From CAVTHW01 sp963734625 (GTDB lineage Bacteria > Acidobacteriota > Terriglobia > Bryobacterales > Bryobacteraceae), in the NCBI GenBank assembly GCA_963734625.1, contig CAVTHW010000013.1, positions 1 through 60,857 on the forward strand: a stretch of 60,857 bases of DNA, in the 5' to 3' direction. The notes under the pieces are model-generated. The model was not told the origin of the DNA, did not search any database, and saw only the letters and a list, made by a program, of their open reading frames with translations. Within the stretch, counting starts at the first letter, position 1. Every line of letters starts with the position of its first letter. The translations under genes and the position numbers were made by a program. Below, piece after piece: positions 29,784 to 38,372 of the stretch.

Positions 29784-30431
29784 TCAGTTCGATGCCTGCT
29801 TCCTATACGGCTGAAACAAAAACTCGTCCAGGGCTTTGCCGAGCTTTGTTGCCAGAAACCAGCAAACAAAAAACAAGGGCAATTTCCCGTTGTCACCCCA
29901 GCCGCCCGGGTCAGCGAGAGAGGGGCCAGGTCTCTCTGCGAGCGTAAACGCAGCGTCTTTCTTTGGCTTTATGAAGAGATCGTTTCTGGTCTGTTCCGGC
30001 ACGGTATATCTCTCAGCTTCACAACTCATCATGTCCTTGCAGCCCAACTCCTTCAGGGTAATCCGGTTCCAGTTGTTTTCCCAGTCGCAGTACTGCTTCT
30101 GAGATAAAGGAAGCAGAGCACATGCCGTATACCAAAAGATATCCTTGTCCACGTAATTCCCACGGTACCGATCCCGCATAGATGGTATGTTGTGCCAGAA
30201 GGTCACGCCTTTGAAGTCGGCCCCGGGTAGAGGGTTCGCTCTAAAGTTGACACTCACTACAACGTTTGAATTCGATTCGCAGATCCGTGGCCAGAGTCTA
30301 TAGGCAAAATACCATGAGCCGAAGAGACTGACCGCGATCCAAATCACCCGCATCCACCAATTCACCGATATCCACCGCAACAAGCGTGGCCCAAGCTGAG
30401 CTAATCTCGAGAATAAGGCACCTATGTTCAT
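29784..30431 (-). CDS. unknown protein with two possible membrane segments
   Basis: The 215-residue protein from ATG 30431 matches no family I know. Residues 22-45 or so (WWMRVIWIAVSLFGSWYFAY) form one clear transmembrane helix. A middle section with four cysteines (YTACALL, QYCDWENN, LGCKDMMSCEAE) could sit in the periplasm. A hydrophobic stretch near the C-terminus (LPLFFVCWFLATKLG) may be a second helix. GC content is lower than in the neighbours and codon use differs, suggesting recent acquisition. The frame extends upstream to 30479, but MNIGALFSRL is the better start before the helix. It has no close gene neighbours. Confidence 0.5.
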   Translation of the reverse strand: MNIGALFSRLAQLGPRLLRWISVNWWMRVIWIAVSLFGSWYFAYRLWPRICESNSNVVVSVNFRANPLPGADFKGVTFWHNIPSMRDRYRGNYVDKDIFWYTACALLPLSQKQYCDWENNWNRITLKELGCKDMMSCEAERYTVPEQTRNDLFIKPKKDAAFTLAERPGPSLADPGGWGDNGKLPLFFVCWFLATKLGKALDEFLFQPYRKQASN

Positions 30432-31183
30432 ACTTCGAACTCTCTCCGACTTAGTTTGGAATCTGCTTCGCCCTGCCATACCGCCCTGCCGAGTCTATAC
30501 CCTGTCACTCCCGAAGGCAATGGTTGCCGTAAAAGTTGCCGACAGGCTGCGGCGGGCGGGGTCCCGAAACTGCTGAACCCTATTGGAAGTGCAAACGGCG
30601 AGCTGGGAGATCATTCCTGTGAAGTCTTAGCTCTGTATCAGAAGCGATCTGGCGGCGTACCCGTTGTGGATGTGGATGAAGTTGTTGCGCCGGAGCGCTT
30701 TTGATACAGAGACTTGAAGGAAGCCGCTGGCGTTTGCGGCGAACGCGGCGCCTATGGGATTTGAATTGTAAGCTGCTGTGAATACAGGAGTTGATCGATC
30801 CCGGAGAGCCGCTGATAGCGTGACTCTGGCCTGTGAAACATCACGGCTAATCCTACCTCCAGCGGTCGGTCGAAGCAAGCGCGTCGAGGAACGGGCCACC
30901 GCCGATGCAGGCCGCACGCGTAGCGTCCGCCGCGCCAGCGGCTTAGTCCAAGTCCCCATCACGCCAAAAGCCCGCCATTTGGTCGTATCACGCCCAACCC
31001 GTAGATGTGAGCCGGTCGACGCGGGCCGCAGGTCCCCATCTGAAAACTTCCCCGCACTTTCACACCCCACCGCCCTCCTACGATCACAACCAATTAAACC
31101 CTTCACTGTCTATCACTTAACCCCGCAGCACGGCCGGCCCGACCGCTCCTCTCTGCTATATCTACAGATGGAAGGGCAACCGT
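30432..31183. other. gene-poor stretch with one inverted repeat
   Basis: About 750 bases without a supported gene. An open frame at 30627-31106 (minus) gives a low-complexity, basic product and is not credible. The only structure I see is the inverted repeat at 30,631-30,711. Confidence 0.5.
30631..30711. repeat. inverted repeat, MITE-like hairpin
   Basis: CTCTGTATCAGAAGCG (30631-30646) pairs with CGCTTTTGATACAGAG (30696-30711) with one mismatch. Pairing can continue inward to about 23 bp with three mismatches (GGCG/CGCC at the inner end). The enclosed segment is about 49 nt. The size and terminal arms resemble a small palindromic or miniature inverted-repeat element; no transposase is attached. 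Confidence 0.5.
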
Positions 31184-31437
31184 ATGCCACCGTCCCAACA
31201 TCCCGTCTCCCAGAAACAACCCGCCGCCAAACAGAATGCCCGCAAACACGGCTTCGCGCCTCCACCTTCGCCGTCGAGCGCCTCGCCCTCGCCCAGAACC
31301 GCAACCGCTATCACGCCCAGGCCGAACGCCACTACCGCCGCGCGGTCGAAGAGTTCGAAAGGCTCAAGGCCTTGCAGCAAGAAATACCGAACAAACCCAT
31401 TTCCGACCCCCAACCCGAACCAAATGAAACCACTTAG
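31184..31437 (+). pseudogene. decayed small acidobacterial gene ('NARKHG' family)
   Basis: One frame starts at about 31184 and reads MPPSQHPVSQKQPAAKQNARKHGFA, resembling the N-terminus of a family of small proteins common in Acidobacteria (NAxKHGL motif). After about 31,255 it turns into low-complexity sequence. A second frame then gives a credible C-terminus (FAVERLALAQNRNRYHAQAE, then RHYRRAVEEFERLKALQQ) to the TAG at 31435-31437. The central part of the usual protein is missing, so this looks like an internally deleted, frameshifted remnant. The family function is unknown, and my recognition rests on texture rather than alignment. Confidence 0.4.
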
Positions 31438-31460
31438 CCCCTGAAAAACGAACCCATTTT

Positions 31461-31496
31461 CTTTGCGCCTTTGCTCCTTTGCGCCTTTGCGTGAAA
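31461..31496. repeat. tandem 8-bp TTTGCGCC repeats
   Basis: Four consecutive octamers TTTGCGCC / TTTGCTCC / TTTGCGCC / TTTGCGTG, followed by AAA. Similar CTTTGCGCC strings occur as dispersed short repeats in many environmental genomes. It lies between the decayed gene and the glycosyltransferase. Confidence 0.6.
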
Positions 31497-31598
31497 TCCA
31501 TGCTAGGCAGTTTACGAAAGATGTCTTCGGATCAACGCCCACGTCAGACACTACCGGCGGGGAGTCTCGTAATAAACTGGAGGAAGCGTGACACGGAT

Positions 31599-32900
31599 AT
31601 GAAGGTTCTGGCTTTCGCCGCGGGCGCCGCCCGGATGTATTGCGGCAGTTGCCTCCGAGACAATACGCTGGCGGCGGAACTCATCCGGCAGGGCCACGAC
31701 GTCATTCTGCTTCCCCTTTACACGCCTACCCGCACCGACGAGACTAACGTCAGCAGTCCGAGAGTGTTCCTGAACGCGATCAGCGCCTGCCTCGATCAGG
31801 AGTCGGCGTTCTTTCGAAAGCCACGCTGGCTGCTGGACAAGTTGTGGGACGCGCAGTGGATGCTGAACTTAGCCTCCCGCACCTCGATCAGGGTGAACCC
31901 GCGGATGCTGGGCGAAATGACGGTTTCCGTGCTGCGCGGCGAGGAAGGCTTCCAGCGCAAGGAAATCGAGAAGTTGACCGGGTGGCTCCGGAGCGAAGCG
32001 CCGCCCGATATCGTAACGCTGCCCAATTCGCTGCTGATAGGGCTGGCGCGGCCGATTCGCGAGGCCGTGAACCGGCCCGTGTGCTGCACGCTCCAGGGCG
32101 AGGACCTTTTTCTCAGCCAGTTGCCGGAGCCGTATCGAACCCAGGCGATGGAGCTGATTCGATCCAATGTCGAACACGTGGACGGCTTCGCGGCCGTCAG
32201 CCGGTTTTCCGCGGACTACTGGCGCCGCCACCTCGGCATTCCCGAGGGTAAGATGCACGTGATCCCGCTGGGCATCAACCTGGAGGGATACGATGGCGGC
32301 CGGCGCGTTGGCCACAGGCCTTTCACGGTCGGGTACTTCGCGCGGATAGCGCCGGAGAAGGGACTCGACGTCCTGGCTGAGAGCTATCTGCGGCTGCGGC
32401 GCGAAACGGATTTCAGCGGCTCGGCGCTGGAGGTGGCGGGTTATCTGGCGCCGGAGCATCGCGACTACCTGAGCGCGATCGAGCGTCAGATGGAAGATGC
32501 GGGCTTTGGGAATGAGTTCCGGTATCGGGGCTCGCTCGATCGGGAACAGAAGATCGAGTTCCTGCGGAACCTGGACGTCCTGAGCGTCCCCTGCACCTAC
32601 GACGAGCCGAAGGGAATCTTCCTCCTGGAGGCCATGGCCTGCGGCGTTCCCGTGGTCCAGCCCCGGCACGGAGCATTCCCTGAGATCCTGGAGCGAACGG
32701 GGGGCGGGATTCTGGTGGAACCCGGCAATCCGGCGAGCCTCGCGGAGGGCATCTACAAATTGTGGAAGGATCCCGAGCTCGCCGCCGAACTGGGGCGGCG
32801 GGGCGCGCAAGGGGTCCGCGAGCATTACAGCGCGGCGCGAATGGCCGCTGGGGCGCTCGAGGCGTACCGGACCATTGCGGGCGCGGCGATCCATGCTTGA
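31599..32900 (+). CDS. glycosyltransferase family 4
   Basis: The 433-residue GT-B enzyme opens with MKVLAFAAGAARMYCGSC and ends with the GT4 nucleotide-sugar site: VPCTYDEPKGIFLLEAMACG (E-x7-E pattern) and PVVQPRHGAFPEILERTGGG. The middle has VIPLGINLEGYDGG and FARIAPEKGLDVL, typical of retaining GT4 enzymes. The frame is open upstream to 31,479, but ATG 31599 starts the Rossmann domain exactly. The acceptor and sugar are unknown. The last 8 bases overlap the ABC ATPase gene, so the transferase and transporter are probably one operon and may make and export a glycoconjugate (inference). Confidence 0.85.
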   Translation: MKVLAFAAGAARMYCGSCLRDNTLAAELIRQGHDVILLPLYTPTRTDETNVSSPRVFLNAISACLDQESAFFRKPRWLLDKLWDAQWMLNLASRTSIRVNPRMLGEMTVSVLRGEEGFQRKEIEKLTGWLRSEAPPDIVTLPNSLLIGLARPIREAVNRPVCCTLQGEDLFLSQLPEPYRTQAMELIRSNVEHVDGFAAVSRFSADYWRRHLGIPEGKMHVIPLGINLEGYDGGRRVGHRPFTVGYFARIAPEKGLDVLAESYLRLRRETDFSGSALEVAGYLAPEHRDYLSAIERQMEDAGFGNEFRYRGSLDREQKIEFLRNLDVLSVPCTYDEPKGIFLLEAMACGVPVVQPRHGAFPEILERTGGGILVEPGNPASLAEGIYKLWKDPELAAELGRRGAQGVREHYSAARMAAGALEAYRTIAGAAIHA

Positions 32901-33564
32901 AGTTACTAACATCACAAAGGAGTACCTAACGCCGCGCGGGCCTCTGAGCGTGCTCTCGGGTGTGTCCTTCTCGTTGGAGCGCGGCGACGCGGCGGCCATC
33001 ATGGGGCCTTCGGGCTCGGGCAAGAGCACGCTGCTTTATATCGTCGGCGCGCTGGAACCGCCGACCGCCGGCGTCGTGACCCTGGACGGCAGGAACCCCT
33101 ACCAGCTTCCGGAAAAGGAACTGGCGGCGTTCCGCAATGAAACCATCGGCTTCATCTTCCAGGATCATTGCCTGCTGCCTCAGTGTTCGGTGCTGGAGAA
33201 CGTGCTGGTTCCCACGCTGGTGGGGAAGAATCACGATGACTATCCGAAGCGCGCCCGGGAATTGCTCGAGCAGGTTGGGCTGGCGGACCGGCTGGATCAT
33301 CGCCCGGCGGAGCTTTCAGGCGGCGAGAAGCAGCGCGTGGCTCTGGCGCGCGCTTTGATTCTGCGTCCGCATTTGCTGCTCTGCGACGAGCCGACGGGGA
33401 ACCTGGATGAGGCTTCGGCCGAGATGGTGGCCGCCCTGTTGTTGGAGTTGCACCGACGCCAGGAGACCATGCTCATCGTGGTCACACACAACCCCGGCCT
33501 GGCCGCGCGGTTTCCGAGACGGTACGAATTGCGTCATGCGAACCTCCACCCTGCTGGCGCGTAA
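32893..33564 (+). CDS. ABC transporter ATP-binding protein (LolD/MacB type)
   Basis: The 223-residue ATPase has Walker A GPSGSGKST, the Q loop in FIFQDHCLLPQ, the signature LSGGEKQRVALARAL, Walker B LLLCDEPTGNLDE and a switch histidine in VVTHNPG. The GNLD element marks the MacB/LolD/FtsE group, which powers mechanotransmission or lipoprotein release rather than bulk import. It starts inside the glycosyltransferase gene (8-bp overlap) and overlaps the permease start by 29 bp. Confidence 0.92.
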   Translation: MLEVTNITKEYLTPRGPLSVLSGVSFSLERGDAAAIMGPSGSGKSTLLYIVGALEPPTAGVVTLDGRNPYQLPEKELAAFRNETIGFIFQDHCLLPQCSVLENVLVPTLVGKNHDDYPKRARELLEQVGLADRLDHRPAELSGGEKQRVALARALILRPHLLLCDEPTGNLDEASAEMVAALLLELHRRQETMLIVVTHNPGLAARFPRRYELRHANLHPAGA

Positions 33565-36500
33565 TCTCACCTGGTATTGGCGCACGAACCTGGCCGTGCT
33601 GCTCGGAGTGGCCACGGCCGCGGGCGTGCTCGGCGGCGCGCTGCTGGTGGGCGATTCGGTGCAGGCCAGTTTGCGCGGCCTGGTGCTGGCCCGGCTGGGA
33701 AACGCCGAATTCGCCGTCACTCGCAACGGATTCTTCCGCGAAGAACTGGCCACCGCGTTCCCCTCCGCCGCCCCGGTGGTGGCGATGGATGGCGTTGCAA
33801 TCCACGAGGCCAGCGGGAGGCGGGCCGGAGGGGTGCAGGTTTACGGGATCGATGAGCGCTTCTGGAAGTTCCAGGGGGAACCCGGGGCGCCGCCGCGCGG
33901 CCGGGAAATCCTCTTGACCTCGGCGCTCGCGCAAGAGCTGGGGGCCAAGGCCGGCGACGATGTCCTGCTGCGCGTCGAGAAGCCTTCGGCCATCCCGCTC
34001 GAGACCTTGCATGGCCGGAAGGAGGACGTCGGCAGGACCATCCGGCTGGCGATGAGCGGGGTGGCGAGGAGCGAATTCTCGCTTCGGGCGGGGCAGGGCG
34101 ATGTGCGCGCCGTGTACGTGCCGCTGGCGCGCTTGCAGCGGGATCTCAATCAGACGGGGAGGGTCAACACCATCCTCGCGGCGGGGACTCCCGGCATCGA
34201 ACGCATTCTTAAGGAGCGATACACCCTCGCCGACCTCGGTCTCAAGCTGCGAGTCTTGGACCAGCCCGGCTGCCTGTCACTCGAAAGCGACAGCGCGATC
34301 ATCAGCGACACTCTGGCTGCGGTTGCCTCGTCCACCGCCGCGTCCCTCGGGCTGCGCACTCAGCCGGTGTTGACGTACCTCGCCAACAGCATTCGCGCGG
34401 GCGATCGAGAGACGCCTTATTCGGTCGTGACGGCGCTCGACTCCGATCTCGCGCCCGCCCGGGATGACGGAATCACGCTGAACGACTGGGCGGCCCGGGA
34501 CCTCGGAGCGAAGGTGGGCGATCCGGTGACGCTCGAGTACTACGTCTGGAAGCCGGACGGGCGGCTGGAGACGGAGACGGCGCAGTTCAGGGTGGAGCGG
34601 ATCGTGCCTCTGGCCGGGGCCGCCGCGGACCGGGAGTTTGCGCCCGCCTATCCAGGGATCACGGAATCCGAAAGCCTGCACGACTGGGACCCGCCGTTCC
34701 CGCTGAACATGGCCCTGATCCGGCCGATCGACGAGCAGTACTGGCGGCAATACCGCACCACGCCCAAGGCGTTCGTTCGCCTGGCGCGAGGCCGCGAGCT
34801 GTGGGGGACTCGTTTCGGAAGTCTGACCTCGATCCGCGTCTTCCCGCCCTCGGAGGCTTTCGGCGAAGCGCTTCGCGCGGCGCTCGATCCCTCGGCAATG
34901 GGATTGACGGCCGTCCCGGTCAAGGCTCAGGGTCTGGAAGCGGCGCGAGGCACGACCGACTTTGGCGAGTACTTTGTCTACTTCAGCTTCTTCCTGATGG
35001 TTTCGGCACTGCTGCTCACGGGCCTGTTCTTCAAGCTCGGCGTTGAGCAACGAACGCGCGAAATCGGCGTGCTGCGCTCGCTGGGCTTTTCGGCATCGAA
35101 GATCCGCGCCCTGTTCGTGATCGAGGGAGCGGCGCTCGCGGTTACTGGCGCGGTCGCCGGGATAGGGGTCGCGCTGGCCTACGGCGCGGTGGTCATGCTG
35201 GGGTTGCGCACGTGGTGGTTCGACGCGGTGGGGACCAGGCTTCTCACGCTGCATGTCTCGCTTCCGTCCCTGGCCGCCGGCGCTCTGGCGGGGGTGGTCA
35301 CGGGCCTCGGCGCAATCGTATGGACCCTGCGGCGCCTGCAGCCAGTCACGCCCCGGGGGCTGCTGGCCGGCGAGCAGAAGATCGGGTCGGGACGATGGCG
35401 CGTGGTGGCGGGAGCGATCGCCGCGTTCCTGGCTCTGGCCCTGGTGGCCGCCGCATGGCGCGGAAACCTCGGCCAGACCGCTGGCTTTTTCGGCGCGGGC
35501 ACTCTGCTGCTGATTGCGGCCCTGTTGTTCGAGTCCGCCTGGCTCCACGCGCGCGGATTCGCGCCCATCGGCGGGAAGCTCACGCTCGGGCTGCGCAGCG
35601 TCACCTACCGTCCGGGCCGCAGCATCCTGTGCATCGCCCTGATCGCATCGGCAACCTTCGTGATCGTTTCGCTCGACGCATTTAGACGCGAGGGGCCGTC
35701 CGAAGGTACGGGCGGGTTCCCGCTGCTGGCCGAATCGGCGCTGCCGCTGATCCATAACCCGAACACCGCAGCGGGCCGGGAAGCTCTGAATGTCCCGCCG
35801 CTGGAGGGAGTGGAATTCGTTTCTTTTCGCCTGCGGCCAGGGGATGATGCCAGTTGCTTGAATCTCTACCAGCCGCGCAACCCGCGCGTCCTGGCGCCCC
35901 CCGCGGCCTTTCTCCGCAACGCCCGCTTCACCTTCCAGGGGGCGGTTAGCAAAACGCAGAATCCCTGGCTTCTGTTGGAATCGAAGCCTGCCGGCGGCGT
36001 GATTCCGGCCATCGCCGATGCCAACTCGATGACTTACGTGCTGCACCTGAAGCTGGGTGAGGAGTTCGAGTTCGGCGGGGTTCGGTTCCGAATCGTGGCG
36101 GCGCTCCAGGACAGCCTGTTCCAGGGTGAGCTGCTGATTTCGGAGCAAAACTTCCAGCGGCTGTTTCCGGACGTCGAAGGTTACCGGTTCTTCCTGCTGA
36201 ACGCGCCGCCCGGCAAGGGAGAAGAGGTCACTCGGGTGCTGGAGGAGTCTCTCTCGGATTACGGATTCGACATTCAGCCCGCTGCGGCGCGCCTGGCGGG
36301 CTTCCACCGGGTGGAGAACACGTATCTTTCGATATTCCGCGCGCTCGGCGGATTAGGGCTGATTCTGGGCACCGTCGGATTCGCGGCGGTTTTGCTGCGG
36401 AATGTGCTGGAGCGGCGGCGGGAGCTGGCCCTGCTGCGGGCGGTCGGGTACCGGCCGCGGCACCTGGCTGCGATGGTGCTGGCCGAAAACGCGTTTCTTC

Positions 36501-36700
36501 TCCTGGTAGGCCTTGCCACCGGCGCCGCGTGCGCCGTGCTCGCAATCGCACCGGCGGTTTCCATGCGCGGGGGGCGCTGGCCGGTGATCTCGCTGGGCGT
36601 GCTGCTCGCGCTGGTGCTGGTGACCGGGATTGCGGCATCCCTCGCCGCCACGGCCGCGGCCCTGCGTTCTCCATTGCTCGACGCGCTTAGATCGGAGTAG
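33536..36700 (+). CDS. FtsX-like ABC permease, long two-domain form
   Basis: The 1,054-residue permease has an N-terminal membrane helix (NLAVLLGVATAAGVLGGALLVG), a large periplasmic domain, three FtsX helices near 480-600 (FFLMVSALLLTGLFFKLGVE, then EIGVLRSLGFSASKIR), a second periplasmic domain, and three C-terminal helices with RRELALLRAVGYRPRHLAAM. Both FtsX units keep the cytoplasmic 'R-x-LG/VGY-s/r' coupling motif. Family members are often about 800 residues for tandem-FtsX permeases, so this is on the long side. It works with the preceding ATPase. ATG 33536 is chosen because the upstream frame is a shadow of the ATPase gene. Confidence 0.9.
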   Translation: MRTSTLLARNLTWYWRTNLAVLLGVATAAGVLGGALLVGDSVQASLRGLVLARLGNAEFAVTRNGFFREELATAFPSAAPVVAMDGVAIHEASGRRAGGVQVYGIDERFWKFQGEPGAPPRGREILLTSALAQELGAKAGDDVLLRVEKPSAIPLETLHGRKEDVGRTIRLAMSGVARSEFSLRAGQGDVRAVYVPLARLQRDLNQTGRVNTILAAGTPGIERILKERYTLADLGLKLRVLDQPGCLSLESDSAIISDTLAAVASSTAASLGLRTQPVLTYLANSIRAGDRETPYSVVTALDSDLAPARDDGITLNDWAARDLGAKVGDPVTLEYYVWKPDGRLETETAQFRVERIVPLAGAAADREFAPAYPGITESESLHDWDPPFPLNMALIRPIDEQYWRQYRTTPKAFVRLARGRELWGTRFGSLTSIRVFPPSEAFGEALRAALDPSAMGLTAVPVKAQGLEAARGTTDFGEYFVYFSFFLMVSALLLTGLFFKLGVEQRTREIGVLRSLGFSASKIRALFVIEGAALAVTGAVAGIGVALAYGAVVMLGLRTWWFDAVGTRLLTLHVSLPSLAAGALAGVVTGLGAIVWTLRRLQPVTPRGLLAGEQKIGSGRWRVVAGAIAAFLALALVAAAWRGNLGQTAGFFGAGTLLLIAALLFESAWLHARGFAPIGGKLTLGLRSVTYRPGRSILCIALIASATFVIVSLDAFRREGPSEGTGGFPLLAESALPLIHNPNTAAGREALNVPPLEGVEFVSFRLRPGDDASCLNLYQPRNPRVLAPPAAFLRNARFTFQGAVSKTQNPWLLLESKPAGGVIPAIADANSMTYVLHLKLGEEFEFGGVRFRIVAALQDSLFQGELLISEQNFQRLFPDVEGYRFFLLNAPPGKGEEVTRVLEESLSDYGFDIQPAAARLAGFHRVENTYLSIFRALGGLGLILGTVGFAAVLLRNVLERRRELALLRAVGYRPRHLAAMVLAENAFLLLVGLATGAACAVLAIAPAVSMRGGRWPVISLGVLLALVLVTGIAASLAATAAALRSPLLDALRSE

Positions 36701-36714
36701 CGAGCGTGGCTCGC
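36700..36714. terminator. hairpin between convergent genes
   Basis: GCGAGC/GCTCGC around the loop GTG begins at the last base of the permease TAG and lies before the proC stop. It can serve both convergent genes. No T-tract is present. Its layout (TAG, stem, GTC, C/T, TA) resembles the element at 10,154. Confidence 0.4.
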
Positions 36715-36717
36715 GTC

Positions 36718-37533
36718 CTATCCTGCTGCCGCCAACTTCTTTTCGGCGCTTGAGATCTTATCGCATGCGGTCTGGAAAGCCGCACTGAACAGAGCGCTCG
36801 CTTCCTCTTCGTTGAGCGTTTGCGTGCTGATCATGGCTTTCAGAACCTCCGGATCTTTGCCGGTTTCGAGGACGAGTTGAGCGGCGCCCGAAACGGTTTG
36901 AGCGGCTGCAAACTGCGCATCCTGCTCCGACAGCCCCATTCGCACCGCTCCATCTCTCAGGGCCTTAATAACCGGGAATATGTACGTCGGGCCGACAGCG
37001 GTGAGAGCTGTTGCGACGTTCATGAGGGACTCATCGATCCGAATCGTCTCACCAAACAGGGCCAACAAGCTTTCGATGAGAGGCAGGTCCTCTCGTCTGA
37101 CGTGCCTGCCCAGGCAGTGCGGGTTCATCCCACGCCCGATCAACGAGGGCGTGTTGGGAATCACGCGCAAAACCGGATTCGGGTTTTCAAGGATGCCTTC
37201 CATCAGCGAGGTTGGCACTGCGGCGGCCAACGAGACGACCAGCGCATCCGGGGGGACCGCCGATCGCACTTCCGAAAGGACGCTCTTCACCACGTTTGGA
37301 GGAACGGCCAGGAAAAGAACGCCGGCAAATCCGGCGCCCTCTTTATTGTTCGGGCTCACTTGGATTCCAAACTGGTTGTTGAGTTCTTCCAAGCGGTCCT
37401 TGCGGATATCGGTGGCAAAGATCTGTTCCGGCTTCACGCCGCCGGCCTTGATTAATCTCTCAATGAACACACCGGCGATGATGCCGGCGCCGAGAAAAGC
37501 GAACTTCAAGTCCTTCGTGTCAATGTTAAGCAT
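36718..37533 (-). CDS. proC: pyrroline-5-carboxylate reductase
   Basis: The 271-residue enzyme has an N-terminal NAD(P) loop (FAFLGAGIIAGVFIERL) and the family C-terminal core LTAVGPTYIFPVIKALRDGAV...AAQTVSGAAQLVLETGKDPEVLKAMIST. ProC reduces pyrroline-5-carboxylate to proline. The frame extends upstream to 37,623 without family resemblance; ATG 37533 (MLNIDTKDLKFAF) is the likely start. It is divergent from the methyltransferase gene and convergent with the ABC permease. The catalytic region P/S motif is slightly atypical, so a paralogous role cannot be excluded. Confidence 0.85.
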   Translation of the reverse strand: MLNIDTKDLKFAFLGAGIIAGVFIERLIKAGGVKPEQIFATDIRKDRLEELNNQFGIQVSPNNKEGAGFAGVLFLAVPPNVVKSVLSEVRSAVPPDALVVSLAAAVPTSLMEGILENPNPVLRVIPNTPSLIGRGMNPHCLGRHVRREDLPLIESLLALFGETIRIDESLMNVATALTAVGPTYIFPVIKALRDGAVRMGLSEQDAQFAAAQTVSGAAQLVLETGKDPEVLKAMISTQTLNEEEASALFSAAFQTACDKISSAEKKLAAAG

Positions 37534-37636
37534 CTGGATCTCCAGGATCGAGGCCAGTATACATCGAGCTGCCAAGATAAAGCGCGGTCTTCTTGTGGTA
37601 TGCTGGCGCAGCATCACGAGCACGCGGGAGAGCCCA

Positions 37637-38305
37637 GTGGAGAATCACAGTCCGATCCTGCGCGTCCTGCCTTCGAAAGCCGAACTGCGGGCCATCTACG
37701 ACAGATTGAGCAGTGTCTACGGCCTGCTGGCCGACCGCGCGGAGAAGCCAATCCGGCGGGCTGCCCTGAAGAGTCTGGACCCCACCCACGGTCTGCGAGT
37801 TCTGGAGATCGGCCCCGGTACCGGCCATGGCGTGGCGGCTCTGGCGCAGGGCGTAAGCCCGGGCGGTTACGTCGTGGGACTCGATCTGTCAGAGGGCATG
37901 CTCGAGCGGACTCGAGACCAGGTGCGGGCGAAGGGATGCCAGGGGGTTGGTTTAGTGCAAGGGGATGGCGCCCGGCTTCCGCTTCGCGATGGCATCTTCG
38001 ACGCCGTGCTGCTGTGTTTCACTCTGGAACTGTTCGATACGCCTGAGATACCACTGGTGCTCGGGGAGTGCCAGAGAGTGCTGAAAGCCGGCGGACGGCT
38101 GGTGGTAGCGGCATTGTCGAAGACCGGCGGAGAAAGCGTTCCGGTGCAGTTGTATGAATGGAGCCACCGGTGTTTTCCGAACCTGGTGAATTGCCGCCCC
38201 ATCCGCGCCCAGGAGGCGATCGAGGCGGCCAGCTTTCGAGTGGACAGCCGCCGGCTCCTGAGTATCTGGTTGCCGGTCGAACTCGTAGTGGCCGTGCGCG
38301 TCTGA
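37637..38305 (+). CDS. UbiE-type class I methyltransferase
   Basis: The 222-residue SAM-dependent methyltransferase has motif I LRVLEIGPGTGHGVAAL, the acidic end of strand 2 in VGLDLSEGML, motif II VQGDGARLPLRDGIFDAV and post-motif VLKAGGRLVVAAL. The spacing matches the UbiE/Methyltransf_11 group, which methylates quinones or other small lipophilic molecules. The start is GTG 37637; the frame is open further upstream, where it runs antisense to proC. The substrate is not determinable. The first PQQ propeller of the cluster starts 68 bp downstream. Confidence 0.85.
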   Translation: MENHSPILRVLPSKAELRAIYDRLSSVYGLLADRAEKPIRRAALKSLDPTHGLRVLEIGPGTGHGVAALAQGVSPGGYVVGLDLSEGMLERTRDQVRAKGCQGVGLVQGDGARLPLRDGIFDAVLLCFTLELFDTPEIPLVLGECQRVLKAGGRLVVAALSKTGGESVPVQLYEWSHRCFPNLVNCRPIRAQEAIEAASFRVDSRRLLSIWLPVELVVAVRV

Positions 38306-38372
38306 AGCGCGCAAGCGGCATGATATCCTTTCTGGATACGCCGCCTCCCTGGCGGTGTAGAGGAGGGGCAGG

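Noticed and set aside
30627..31106. 159-codon minus-strand frame
   Set aside because: Basic, low-complexity product crossing the inverted repeat; no ribosome-binding site or family resemblance.
34277..36307. 676-codon open frame on the minus strand
   Set aside because: It is antisense to the FtsX-type permease and is Arg/Gln-rich without motifs.
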